Origin: CAYYOS01 sp964473355
Lineage (GTDB): Bacteria > Pseudomonadota > Gammaproteobacteria > Burkholderiales > REEB80
Length of the DNA stretch: 21,958 bases
Direction: 5' to 3'
Assembly (NCBI GenBank): GCA_964473355.1
Contig: CAYYOS010000025.1
Span: 1-21,958, forward strand
Under the pieces are notes generated by a model. That model was not told the DNA's origin. It saw only the letters and a list, made by a program, of their open reading frames with translations, and searched no databases. The translations under genes were made by a program, and so were the position numbers. Shown here piece by piece: positions 14,913-21,958 of this stretch. Within the stretch, counting starts at the first letter, position 1, and every line of letters starts with the position of its first letter.

Positions 14913-17117
14913 CTAGCGTCTCCGCACCTCTCTCACGGCTTCCATTTTTTGAATAACGGAAATCGCGTTATCCAATTCCGCAACGCTCGGTGGCAGCGTC
15001 TCCAGGGTTATGCTTATTTCGCCATTAGCACGTTGCGACGCAATATTGTCGACGCGAATTTTATCGCGGGCAAACACCGCGCAAATATCGTGTAACAAAT
15101 TATGGTGATCCTCGGCGAGAATTTCTATGGTCGCGTTTAAGTCCGATGCTTCCTGTGCCCAAGATGCATTAAGCAAACGCTGCTGTCTTTCACTACTTAA
15201 CTTTGAAATGTTTGCGCATTGCTGTTTATGGATCATAATGCCGCGGCCACGCGTGATAAAACCCATGATGCGATCCGGTGGCGCGGGCTTACAGCATTTC
15301 GCTAGCGTAGTGAGTAAGTTACCGACACCTTGAATAACCACGTCAGTGGGCGTCGCGCTCGCTGTACTTTTTTGAGCAACCCTAGGTATGCTGGGTGCGG
15401 CAGGCGGTGCAACTAGCTCAGTAATCGTCGCCCCCAGCTGTTTAACGCTGATATCTCCGCGGCCAACCGCCGCTAGGAATTCTTCTAGCTTCGCATAGCT
15501 TAATTTTTGTGCTAGTTTTTCATGATTAAGGGCCGTAATACCTAGGCGATGTAATTCCCTATCCAAAATATCCCGCCCTGCCGCGACATCTTCTTCTTTA
15601 TGTTCGTATTTAAACCAATGCCGAATTTTGGCGCGCGCTCGTGCGCTTTTCACATAACCCTGCTTTGGGTTTAACCAATCCCGGCTGGGGCCACCTTGTT
15701 TAACGGAAATGATCTCCACCCGCTGCCCGGTTTTGAGCGGTGTGTTTAAGGGCACCATGTTTCCGTCTACTTTGGCGCCACGGCAACGATCGCCCAAATT
15801 GGTATGCACGTGGTAAGCAAAGTCAATCGGGGTCGCGCCCTGCGGAAGATCGATGACCTTGCCTTGTGGCGTTAGCACGTAAATATCATCTTCGAACAAC
15901 TCATTATGGAATTGCTCCATTAAATCCGTGCTACTTAATTCTTCCTTCCAATCTAGAATTTGCCGCAACCATGCGATTTTTTGATCGAATTTAGTCTCTG
16001 CTTTGCCCCCCTCTTTATAGCGCCAATGCGCCGCGAAGCCTAAATCAGCGTGCTGATGCATTTCATGGGTGCGAATTTGTACTTCCACCGCTCGGCCTTG
16101 CGGGCCGACTACCGCGGTATGCAGGGAGCGATAGGCGTTATTTTTCGGACGCGAAATATAGTCATCAAATTCGCCGGGGATGGGTTGCCATAAATTGTGC
16201 ACGACCCCCAAAGCCGTATAGCAATCTTTAACTTCCGGGACCAACACCCGAATAGCACGGGCATCGTAGATTTCTTCAAAAGCCACACCTTTGCGCTGCA
16301 TTTTGTTAGCAATGCTAGAAATATGTTTCGGCCGACCGGTTAATTCTGCATTGATGCCGGCCTCCCGCAGTGTTTGTTTTAGTATATTTATGGCGTTCTC
16401 TATGTAGCGTTCGCGATCGGTGCGGCGCTCATCGACCAAGGCGACAATTTTTTGAAACAAAACGGGATCAAGATAGCGCAACGCTAGATCTTCCAGCTCC
16501 CATTTCAATTGCCAAATACCCAAGCGGTTTGCCAAGGGCGCGAAGATTTCCTTAGTAAGCCTAGCTTCCGGCTCACGTATGCTTGCGTCCGCATTAGCCA
16601 AGTAGCGCATGGTTTGCGTACGCTCAGCAAGTTTGATAATAACGATGCGAATATCTTGCACCATGGCCAGCAACATTTTGCTCAGCGTGGCCACTTGGTC
16701 TTTATGGGCACGTTCCTTCGCTTCTCCTTCCGAGGCCAGACCATATTTTTGAATCTGCCCCATTTTATTTACACCATCGACTAAGGCAGGGATACTTGCC
16801 CCAAAGGGTTGCAGGGCTGCAGCAACCTGATCTCCTAAAAGATCGGCGGCAGGATATAGGAGCGCCGCCGTGATCGACTCGGCGTCCATTTCTAATTGAG
16901 CGACGATGGTAGCCGTTCCTAGGGCATGGCTGAACAAATTCTCGCCCCAGGCGAGGTGTGTATTTTCATACAGCGATGCCGCAAGTGAATAAGCCCGCGC
17001 GAGCAAGGCTTCCTCCACAGGCTTTAACGGACGTAAACTGGCGATCCATATTTGGGCAGCCCCATTAACTTCGGGCGCCAATACCGGTTCTTCTTTGATT
17101 ACGGTTTTAGTATTCAT
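14913..17117 (-). CDS. relA: RelA, (p)ppGpp synthetase
   Basis: 734 residues with the full RelA/SpoT layout. The N-terminal HD hydrolase domain is degenerate: HALGTATI is followed by LLYPAAD where active enzymes have HD-VED, so no hydrolysis is expected. The synthetase domain follows (about 230-370: GRPKHISSIANKM, DARAIRVLV, EFDDYISRPK at 316-325, RSLHTAV, EVQIRT, AAHWRYKEG). EFDD is the acidic EXDD signature of synthesis-only RelA rather than the RXKD of bifunctional SpoT/Rel. Then TGS (about 408-470), a helical part, the CC...HKQQC zinc-finger region and a C-terminal ACT domain. It makes (p)ppGpp from ATP and GTP/GDP on starved ribosomes. ATG 17117 is chosen; the open frame up to TTG 17177 lies wholly inside comEC and is not RelA-like. 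Overlaps comEC by 11 bases. Confidence 0.96.
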   Translation of the reverse strand: MNTKTVIKEEPVLAPEVNGAAQIWIASLRPLKPVEEALLARAYSLAASLYENTHLAWGENLFSHALGTATIVAQLEMDAESITAALLYPAADLLGDQVAAALQPFGASIPALVDGVNKMGQIQKYGLASEGEAKERAHKDQVATLSKMLLAMVQDIRIVIIKLAERTQTMRYLANADASIREPEARLTKEIFAPLANRLGIWQLKWELEDLALRYLDPVLFQKIVALVDERRTDRERYIENAINILKQTLREAGINAELTGRPKHISSIANKMQRKGVAFEEIYDARAIRVLVPEVKDCYTALGVVHNLWQPIPGEFDDYISRPKNNAYRSLHTAVVGPQGRAVEVQIRTHEMHQHADLGFAAHWRYKEGGKAETKFDQKIAWLRQILDWKEELSSTDLMEQFHNELFEDDIYVLTPQGKVIDLPQGATPIDFAYHVHTNLGDRCRGAKVDGNMVPLNTPLKTGQRVEIISVKQGGPSRDWLNPKQGYVKSARARAKIRHWFKYEHKEEDVAAGRDILDRELHRLGITALNHEKLAQKLSYAKLEEFLAAVGRGDISVKQLGATITELVAPPAAPSIPRVAQKSTASATPTDVVIQGVGNLLTTLAKCCKPAPPDRIMGFITRGRGIMIHKQQCANISKLSSERQQRLLNASWAQEASDLNATIEILAEDHHNLLHDICAVFARDKIRVDNIASQRANGEISITLETLPPSVAELDNAISVIQKMEAVREVRRR

Positions 17118-19470
17118 GCCAATAGCGTTGCGCTTGTCCGCGATGGGTGTGTAGTCGTGGCGGACTATTTCCCTCAAAATAAACGGTTATAGCACCGTCT
17201 TGATCAGTACGAAACCCTTTGCTGCCCAGGGATTGATAGCGTTCTATGATTTCCGGGCGCGGATGGCGAAATTGATTTCGGTAGCCCACCGCATAAATTA
17301 CCGCAGCGGGGTTTATTTGGCGGATAAAATCTACGCTAGAAGAAGTTTTGCTACCATGGTGCGGCGCAACGAGTAAGGTGGAGGTTAGCTTGGGGCCTAT
17401 GCGTTCCAACAACGCCTGCTCGACGTCACGCTCGATATCGGCCGGTAAAAGCGCGCTCCCTGAATTCGCTGAAATTTTTAGCACACACCCTCTCGCATTA
17501 TCTTTTAACCAATCCTGTGTAGCACTTTCTGCTAGCGGATGAAGTATATCAAAGCGTACGCCATCCCATACCCAGGTTAAACCGGCATAACAAGTAATAG
17601 GATTTTTGCTAAGTGCACGGATAGCGTGAGTGGGCGGCAAAGTCGACAATAGCCATTTTGCCGGTACCTCCTTAAGGAGAGAGATAGCGCCGCCACTATG
17701 ATCGTTATCGTTATGACTAACAATAACACCATCCAGTTCGTGTATACCCACGCCCCGCAAAAACGGAGTGATGACCCGGCTACCGGAATCTGCCGTAGCG
17801 CTGTATGGCGGCCCTGTGTCATAAACTAGTGTGTGGTGTTGGGTGCGTACCACGGCGCCTAATCCCTGGCCCACGTCCAATACCGTTAGCCAAAACGCGC
17901 CGGGCGGCGGTTTTGCGGGTATCACCGTAAATAGCGGTAGTAACCCTACCAAACCTAACCACCGTGCCGGAAATCCGCGCGGCAAAAAAAGCCAGCCTAA
18001 GCTTATGATGGCGAGCAATACCGCCCACGGCGAAGGTGCGTGCTGCTGCCAAACAACAACCGGCAAACGATTGAGGTAGTCCAAACCTAAAATGCAAATT
18101 GCTAAAACCTGATGAGCGAGCGCGAGGAACATATCCCATGGCAGTAGCGCGCCCATGAGCGTTAAGGGCACCACGACGAGGCTGATTAGCGGGATGGCCA
18201 GCGCGTTCGCCAAAGGTGAAACCAGTGAAAACTGTTGAAACAAAATGAGTAGCACAGGGACTAGCCCCAGCGTAATTACCCATTGCACGGTAAGCCATTC
18301 GCGTAACCAATGGGGTCTTGCCATGCGATGCCCGCTCGCGTAAAAAATAAGCGCGACCGCGGCAAAGGACAACCAGAATCCCGGTGATAAGACCGCCCAG
18401 GGATCCGCAATAATAACCACCAATAGCGCCAGGCTTAAAACCAGTGATGCACGAGGGATGCGCGCGGCCCATAAGGCCAGCGCAATTACCGTCAGCATGT
18501 ATAGGGTGCGTTGCGCGGGGATGGCAAAGCCCGCGAGTAAAGCGTAAGCCAGTGCTACCAATAAACCAAAAAAACTCGCCGCACGACGTGCCGCCAGCCA
18601 TTGCGTCAACCAAGGTGCCCGTCGCCAGAGCCAATAGACCACTGCGAAAGCCAGGCCGGAAAGCATCGTAATATGTAAGCCGGAAATACTAACCAGATGA
18701 TTAATGCCGGTGCGTAAAAATAGTTGCCACTGTTCTTGCGGAATCCCACTTTGATCACCAATAGCCAGCGCTTTAATAATGCCTTGGTAAGGATGTTCCG
18801 GAAGCGCCTCATCAATACGCTGCGCGATATGGTGCCGCGCACGCGCGACCAAATAAGCGGGCGATGCTACCTGATCGTCAAGGCGCGCTTGCCCAGCTTT
18901 ACGGATGTAGCCCGTGGCACGAATGTTTTGTTCCAATAGCCAGGCTTCGTAGTCAAAAACATGAGGGTTGCTGCTACCATGCGGGCGCTTAAGCCGCACC
19001 GTGAGCTGCCAGCGTTCCCCCGGCAAAAAAACCGCAAGCGATTCATCTTCGCCGGTGTAGCGATTTCGTCGGTAATTGCTCAAGAGTAGGTGGCGCGGCA
19101 CGCTAGCGCCTTCGGTTAAAACCTGCTCCACATCAAATTTAAGCCGTAAGCTGCCGTCTTTATCCTCGGGCAAATTGGCCACTACCCCGACAATCGCGAT
19201 GTCGCGCCCTTCCCACTCCAAGGGCAGCTGATCTTTAAGCCTAAGATCGGCAAGCAGCGCCGCCCAGTAAAAACCCAGTATAAAATAGACGGCGTACCAC
19301 GACAAAACGCTGACTACTATGAAACGCTTTTTGCCAAGCCAAGCCGCTAAAACGAGACCAGGCAACAGCGTCAGCCATGCGTATACCGGCAACGCCGCTT
19401 GTTGCTGCAATAGCCAAACCCCCAATGCAAAGGATAGAATAGCGAAACGGATATCCTGCCGTACTTTCAA
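17107..19470 (-). CDS. comEC: ComEC/Rec2 DNA-uptake channel
   Basis: 787 residues. An N-terminal membrane part is followed by the DUF4131-type OB-like soluble region (about 85-190). The Competence domain has AIGDQSGIP (236-244) and TGINHLVSISGLH (254-266), with many membrane helices to about 510. The C-terminal metallo-beta-lactamase domain carries LDVGQG (531-536), the metal motif SHNDNDHSGG (585-594) and HHGSKTS (704-710). ComEC moves one DNA strand into the cytoplasm during natural transformation; the metal site is a candidate nuclease for the other strand. No frameshift or missing metal ligand is seen, so it appears functional. The only start compatible with the N-terminus is TTG 19470, without a visible ribosome-binding site. 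relA follows with an 11-base overlap. Confidence 0.95.
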   Translation of the reverse strand: MKVRQDIRFAILSFALGVWLLQQQAALPVYAWLTLLPGLVLAAWLGKKRFIVVSVLSWYAVYFILGFYWAALLADLRLKDQLPLEWEGRDIAIVGVVANLPEDKDGSLRLKFDVEQVLTEGASVPRHLLLSNYRRNRYTGEDESLAVFLPGERWQLTVRLKRPHGSSNPHVFDYEAWLLEQNIRATGYIRKAGQARLDDQVASPAYLVARARHHIAQRIDEALPEHPYQGIIKALAIGDQSGIPQEQWQLFLRTGINHLVSISGLHITMLSGLAFAVVYWLWRRAPWLTQWLAARRAASFFGLLVALAYALLAGFAIPAQRTLYMLTVIALALWAARIPRASLVLSLALLVVIIADPWAVLSPGFWLSFAAVALIFYASGHRMARPHWLREWLTVQWVITLGLVPVLLILFQQFSLVSPLANALAIPLISLVVVPLTLMGALLPWDMFLALAHQVLAICILGLDYLNRLPVVVWQQHAPSPWAVLLAIISLGWLFLPRGFPARWLGLVGLLPLFTVIPAKPPPGAFWLTVLDVGQGLGAVVRTQHHTLVYDTGPPYSATADSGSRVITPFLRGVGIHELDGVIVSHNDNDHSGGAISLLKEVPAKWLLSTLPPTHAIRALSKNPITCYAGLTWVWDGVRFDILHPLAESATQDWLKDNARGCVLKISANSGSALLPADIERDVEQALLERIGPKLTSTLLVAPHHGSKTSSSVDFIRQINPAAVIYAVGYRNQFRHPRPEIIERYQSLGSKGFRTDQDGAITVYFEGNSPPRLHTHRGQAQRYWHEY

Positions 19471-19482
19471 TTGAGTTTAGGT

Positions 19483-20037
19483 GTGCCTAAAAAGTATTTT
19501 AGAAAATATCTTCCGTCCCACGAAACTGTAAAAAATAGTCGATTCGTTCGTTTTTTTGGGCCGGTATTACACCATCATAATCTATGGCACCTGCATCGTC
19601 GATCGGTTGCCGGCGGCGTAGCAATCGGCGCGTTTACGGGTCTTTTTCCCGCCCCGTTTCAAATGTTGTCAGCGGCACTTTTTGCAATTTTTTTCCGCGT
19701 GAATTTACCTGTAGCAATGGCGGCGACTTGGTACACCAACCCTTTTACTGTCGTGCCGATTTATTACTTTGCGTTTCGGATAGGGGAATTTGTAACGGGC
19801 GAGTCGGGAGACATACCCACTTTTCATTTTGATGGTGACACGGATTCTTGGATAGAATTTTTTCCCGCCGCATGGGCGTGGATTAGCGAATTGGGCATGC
19901 CCGTCGTTTTAGGTACGCTTATCTTGGCTACAGTATTAGCTGTGCTTAGCTACATGGTCGTGCGCTTACTCTGGCGTTTTTACGTCATTACTTCCTGGCG
20001 TAGACGTAAGCGCCATCGCCAAGCTCATCTTAACTAA
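19483..20037 (+). CDS. DUF2062 membrane protein
   Basis: 184 residues. PKKYFRKYLPSHETV, then NLWHLHRRSVAGGVAIGAFTGLFPAPFQMLSAALFAIFFRVNLPVAM and WYTNPFTVVPIYYFAFRIGE are the conserved DUF2062 blocks. Three to four membrane helices are present, with a very basic C-terminus (SWRRRKRHRQ). The function is unknown; it often lies near comEC and lol genes in betaproteobacteria. I choose GTG 19483 because the family normally begins MP-K; TTG 19471 would add MSLG and butts directly against the comEC start. Neither has a good ribosome-binding site. It ends one base from the converging lolD stop. Confidence 0.88.
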   Translation: MPKKYFRKYLPSHETVKNSRFVRFFGPVLHHHNLWHLHRRSVAGGVAIGAFTGLFPAPFQMLSAALFAIFFRVNLPVAMAATWYTNPFTVVPIYYFAFRIGEFVTGESGDIPTFHFDGDTDSWIEFFPAAWAWISELGMPVVLGTLILATVLAVLSYMVVRLLWRFYVITSWRRRKRHRQAHLN

Positions 20038-20038
20038 A

Positions 20039-20719
20039 TCAAGCGTCGCTTAACATGCCGTCCACTAAGCGCAAAATGCGCTGCATGCGATTGGCAATTT
20101 TCGGGTCATGGCTGACCGCAATTAAGCTGGTGCCGTAGGCTTGGTTTAAATCAATCATAAGATCGAGGACAGCGTCTGCCGAGCCTCGGTCTAAATTCCC
20201 CGTGGGCTCGTCGGCAAGTACGCAGGCGGGGTGTGTCACTAAAGCCCGCGCCACCGCTGCACGCTGACGTTCCCCGCCTGACAGCTCTCCAGGCAAGTGT
20301 GTTATACGATGCGACAAACCTACTGCTGCGAGCATTTTTTCAGCTAAAGCATGTGCCTCCGGTTTATTCATACGACGAATTAAAAGCGGCATCGCAACAT
20401 TGTCTAAGGCGGAAAATTCTGGCAATAAATGATGGAATTGGTAAACGAAGCCCAGCGCCTTGTTGCGAATGGTGCTACGCTGCGCTTCATTTAGGTGCTG
20501 AATTTCTTGCCCCAATATATGCTCCGTGCCGCTGGTTGCACTGTCTAGTCCGCCCAGCACATGCAGTAAGGTACTTTTTCCGGAACCGGAGGCGCCAACG
20601 ATGGCAACACTCTCGCCTTTTGCAATACTAAAATTAACTTGATGCAATACCGGGACTTTGAGCTTACCTTGGAAGTAAGTTTTATTCAGGTCACGGCAAA
20701 CGATAACTTCATTACTCAT
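20039..20719 (-). CDS. lolD: LolD, ATPase of the lipoprotein-releasing system
   Basis: 226 residues of an ABC ATPase of the LolD/MacB group. Walker A GASGSGKST (42-50), Q-loop Q94, the LolD-type FVYQFHHLLPEFSALDNV segment (91-108), signature LSGGE (146-150), Walker B VLADEP (167-172) and H-loop H204 are all present. LolD powers release of outer-membrane lipoproteins from the inner membrane to LolA. The ATG lies inside the end of lolC (ATGAGTAA, 8-base overlap), so the two are coupled. No second permease gene follows; the next gene converges. Confidence 0.95.
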   Translation of the reverse strand: MSNEVIVCRDLNKTYFQGKLKVPVLHQVNFSIAKGESVAIVGASGSGKSTLLHVLGGLDSATSGTEHILGQEIQHLNEAQRSTIRNKALGFVYQFHHLLPEFSALDNVAMPLLIRRMNKPEAHALAEKMLAAVGLSHRITHLPGELSGGERQRAAVARALVTHPACVLADEPTGNLDRGSADAVLDLMIDLNQAYGTSLIAVSHDPKIANRMQRILRLVDGMLSDA

Positions 20720-21956
20720 AACGCAATGCCTCGGCGGGGTTTACTTTGGAGGCCCGCCAGCTGGGGTAAATTGTCGCTAGCAGCGTTAGCAAAAACGAAA
20801 TACCGCCGACAAAAAGTACGTCACTCATCGCGAGTTCCGAGGGCAAATCGCTAATGTAGTAAACGTCTTTGGATAAAAACTGCACTTGGAAAAGCCGCTC
20901 TATCGCCGGCACGACAACATCGATATTCAAAGCCAATAGCACGCCGCCGCCAAGGCCTAACAAAGTTCCAATTATTCCTATGAGCATTCCCTGGACCATA
21001 AATATTTTTAAAATACTCGCCGGATTAGCACCCAGCGTGCGCAAAATAGCGATATCTGCTTGCTTATCGGTCACCACCATTACCAGAGTGGAAACAATAT
21101 TAAAGGCGGCAACGGCGACGATCATTAACAAAATAATAAACATCACTTTTTTCTCGATTTGCACGGCGCGGAAAAAGTTGGCGTGCTCCTGAGTCCAATC
21201 GCTAACGAAATAGCGGCCTTGAGATTCTCGATTAAGCGTTTGTGACAGTTGTGGCGCCTCAAATAAATCCTGTAGCTTTAGGCGCACGCCCGAGACCCGG
21301 TCTCCGAGTTGATACAATTTTGCGGCGTCTGCGATGTGGATAAAAGCTAGTCCGTAGTCGTATTCGTACATACCGATTTCAAAAATGCCTACCACGGTAA
21401 ATTGTTTTAATCTCGGTAAAATTCCCGCTGGCGTTACTTGACCCTGTGGTGCGATCAAAACGACTTTGTCATTAAGTCGCGCGCCCAGCGCTCTTGCCAA
21501 TTCTGACCCCAGGACAATACTAAAATCACCCGGGGCTAAATTTTCCAGCCGACCGGCTTTCATATGCTTGGCGATATCCGCCACCTGAGATTCGGTTTGT
21601 GGCAAAACCCCGCGGATAATAGCGCCGTTGACAGCGCGGTCAGAAGAAAGCATGCCCTGCGCCATAATGTAAGGCGCAGCGCCGGTGACTTTGGGATTCT
21701 TACTTAGCGCGCTACTAACCTCCTGCCAGTTGCCCAAGGTATTATCCGCACCGGTAACTTGAATATGGGAGGCCACGCCCAAAATGCGCGTGCGCAACTC
21801 TTTTTGAAAACCGTTCATCACCGATAGCACCACGATCAGCGCAGCGACACCTAGGCCAACACCTAGCATGGAAATAAGTGAGATTAAGGAAATGAACTGG
21901 TTACGCCGTTTGGTACGGGTATAGCGTAAACCGATAAAAAATTCGAAAGGCAGCAC
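20712..21956 (-). CDS. lolC: LolC/LolE-family permease (start at window edge)
   Basis: 414 residues seen. The N-terminus FEFFIGLRYTRTKRRNQFISLISLISMLGVGLGVAALIVVLSVMNGFQKE is the classic LolC/E opening with the first membrane helix. A large periplasmic domain follows (about 45-265), then FtsX-like helices around VMFIILLMIVAVAAFNIVSTLVMVVTDKQADIAILRTLGA and a final helix ending YPSWRASKVNPAEALRYE. It forms the membrane part of the lipoprotein-releasing ABC complex. The coordinates use GTG 21956; the true start may be a codon or two outside the window, since homologues often have one or two more residues. It overlaps lolD by 8 bases. Confidence 0.93.
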   Translation of the reverse strand: MLPFEFFIGLRYTRTKRRNQFISLISLISMLGVGLGVAALIVVLSVMNGFQKELRTRILGVASHIQVTGADNTLGNWQEVSSALSKNPKVTGAAPYIMAQGMLSSDRAVNGAIIRGVLPQTESQVADIAKHMKAGRLENLAPGDFSIVLGSELARALGARLNDKVVLIAPQGQVTPAGILPRLKQFTVVGIFEIGMYEYDYGLAFIHIADAAKLYQLGDRVSGVRLKLQDLFEAPQLSQTLNRESQGRYFVSDWTQEHANFFRAVQIEKKVMFIILLMIVAVAAFNIVSTLVMVVTDKQADIAILRTLGANPASILKIFMVQGMLIGIIGTLLGLGGGVLLALNIDVVVPAIERLFQVQFLSKDVYYISDLPSELAMSDVLFVGGISFLLTLLATIYPSWRASKVNPAEALRYE

Positions 21957-21958
21957 GT

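Noticed and set aside
14910..14919. 10-bp palindrome ACGCTAGCGT between the radical SAM gene and relA
   Set aside because: No T-run or flanking symmetry; it overlaps the relA 3' end and is compatible with chance.
17118..17177. TTG start at 17177 for relA
   Set aside because: The 20 extra codons lie entirely inside comEC and give non-RelA sequence; ATG 17117 matches a normal RelA start.
17819..18634. 271-codon minus-strand frame within comEC
   Set aside because: It is in another frame of an intact comEC; its composition (Gly, Ala, Arg, His rich) is typical of a frame shadow.

Overview
The window looks like a chromosomal segment from a draft genome or metagenome bin of a Gram-negative proteobacterium. 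Its best fit is Betaproteobacteria, possibly near the sulfur- and iron-oxidising Nitrosomonadales; this is inferred from the style of the protein sequences, not from a search. Supporting signs are the long-form PurC, an adenosyltransferase starting GNRLSKI, a RelA with an EFDD motif and an RSLHT variant, adjacent L28/L33 genes, and a comEC / DUF2062 / lolDC cluster. A run of ten Ns at 2526-2535 marks an assembly gap inside purC. I see no tRNA, rRNA, CRISPR array, insertion sequence or prophage.

Layout. 1-798 is the 3' part of a sigma-54-dependent activator. 856-2010 (minus) is an ion transporter of the NhaD/ArsB/citrate type, divergent from purC (2174-3021, broken by the gap). Next come a small YdcH-like coiled-coil protein (minus), a YqhA-like membrane protein and, overlapping it, a PduO-type cobalamin adenosyltransferase. 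That enzyme converges on a BtuF-like B12-binding protein whose N-terminus has no proper start codon. 5513-6844 encodes a secreted protein with a duplicated beta-rich module and two Ig-like domains, closed by a very clear terminator. A ribosomal pair rpmB-rpmG follows, then a thiosulfate dehydrogenase operon tsdB-tsdA (8366-9001 and 7419-8369, minus).

From 9278 to 14907 a plus-strand operon carries a long Lhr helicase (1446 aa), a DUF2905 membrane protein and a PA0069-type radical SAM protein. A 24-codon frame overlaps the helicase start as TAATG. On the minus strand, comEC and relA overlap by 11 bases. A DUF2062 membrane protein diverges from comEC, and lolC-lolD fills the right end.

Functional links I can support: thiosulfate oxidation with electron transfer through TsdB; B12 uptake plus adenosylation (convergent genes, so a functional rather than operonic link); and lipoprotein export by LolCD, which could serve the predicted lipoprotein TsdA. 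Most of the window is ordinary housekeeping DNA. I did not find a clearly new multi-gene system. The items most worth checking are the BtuF start, the short frame coupled to lhr, the duplicated-module secreted protein and the variant TsdBA pair.
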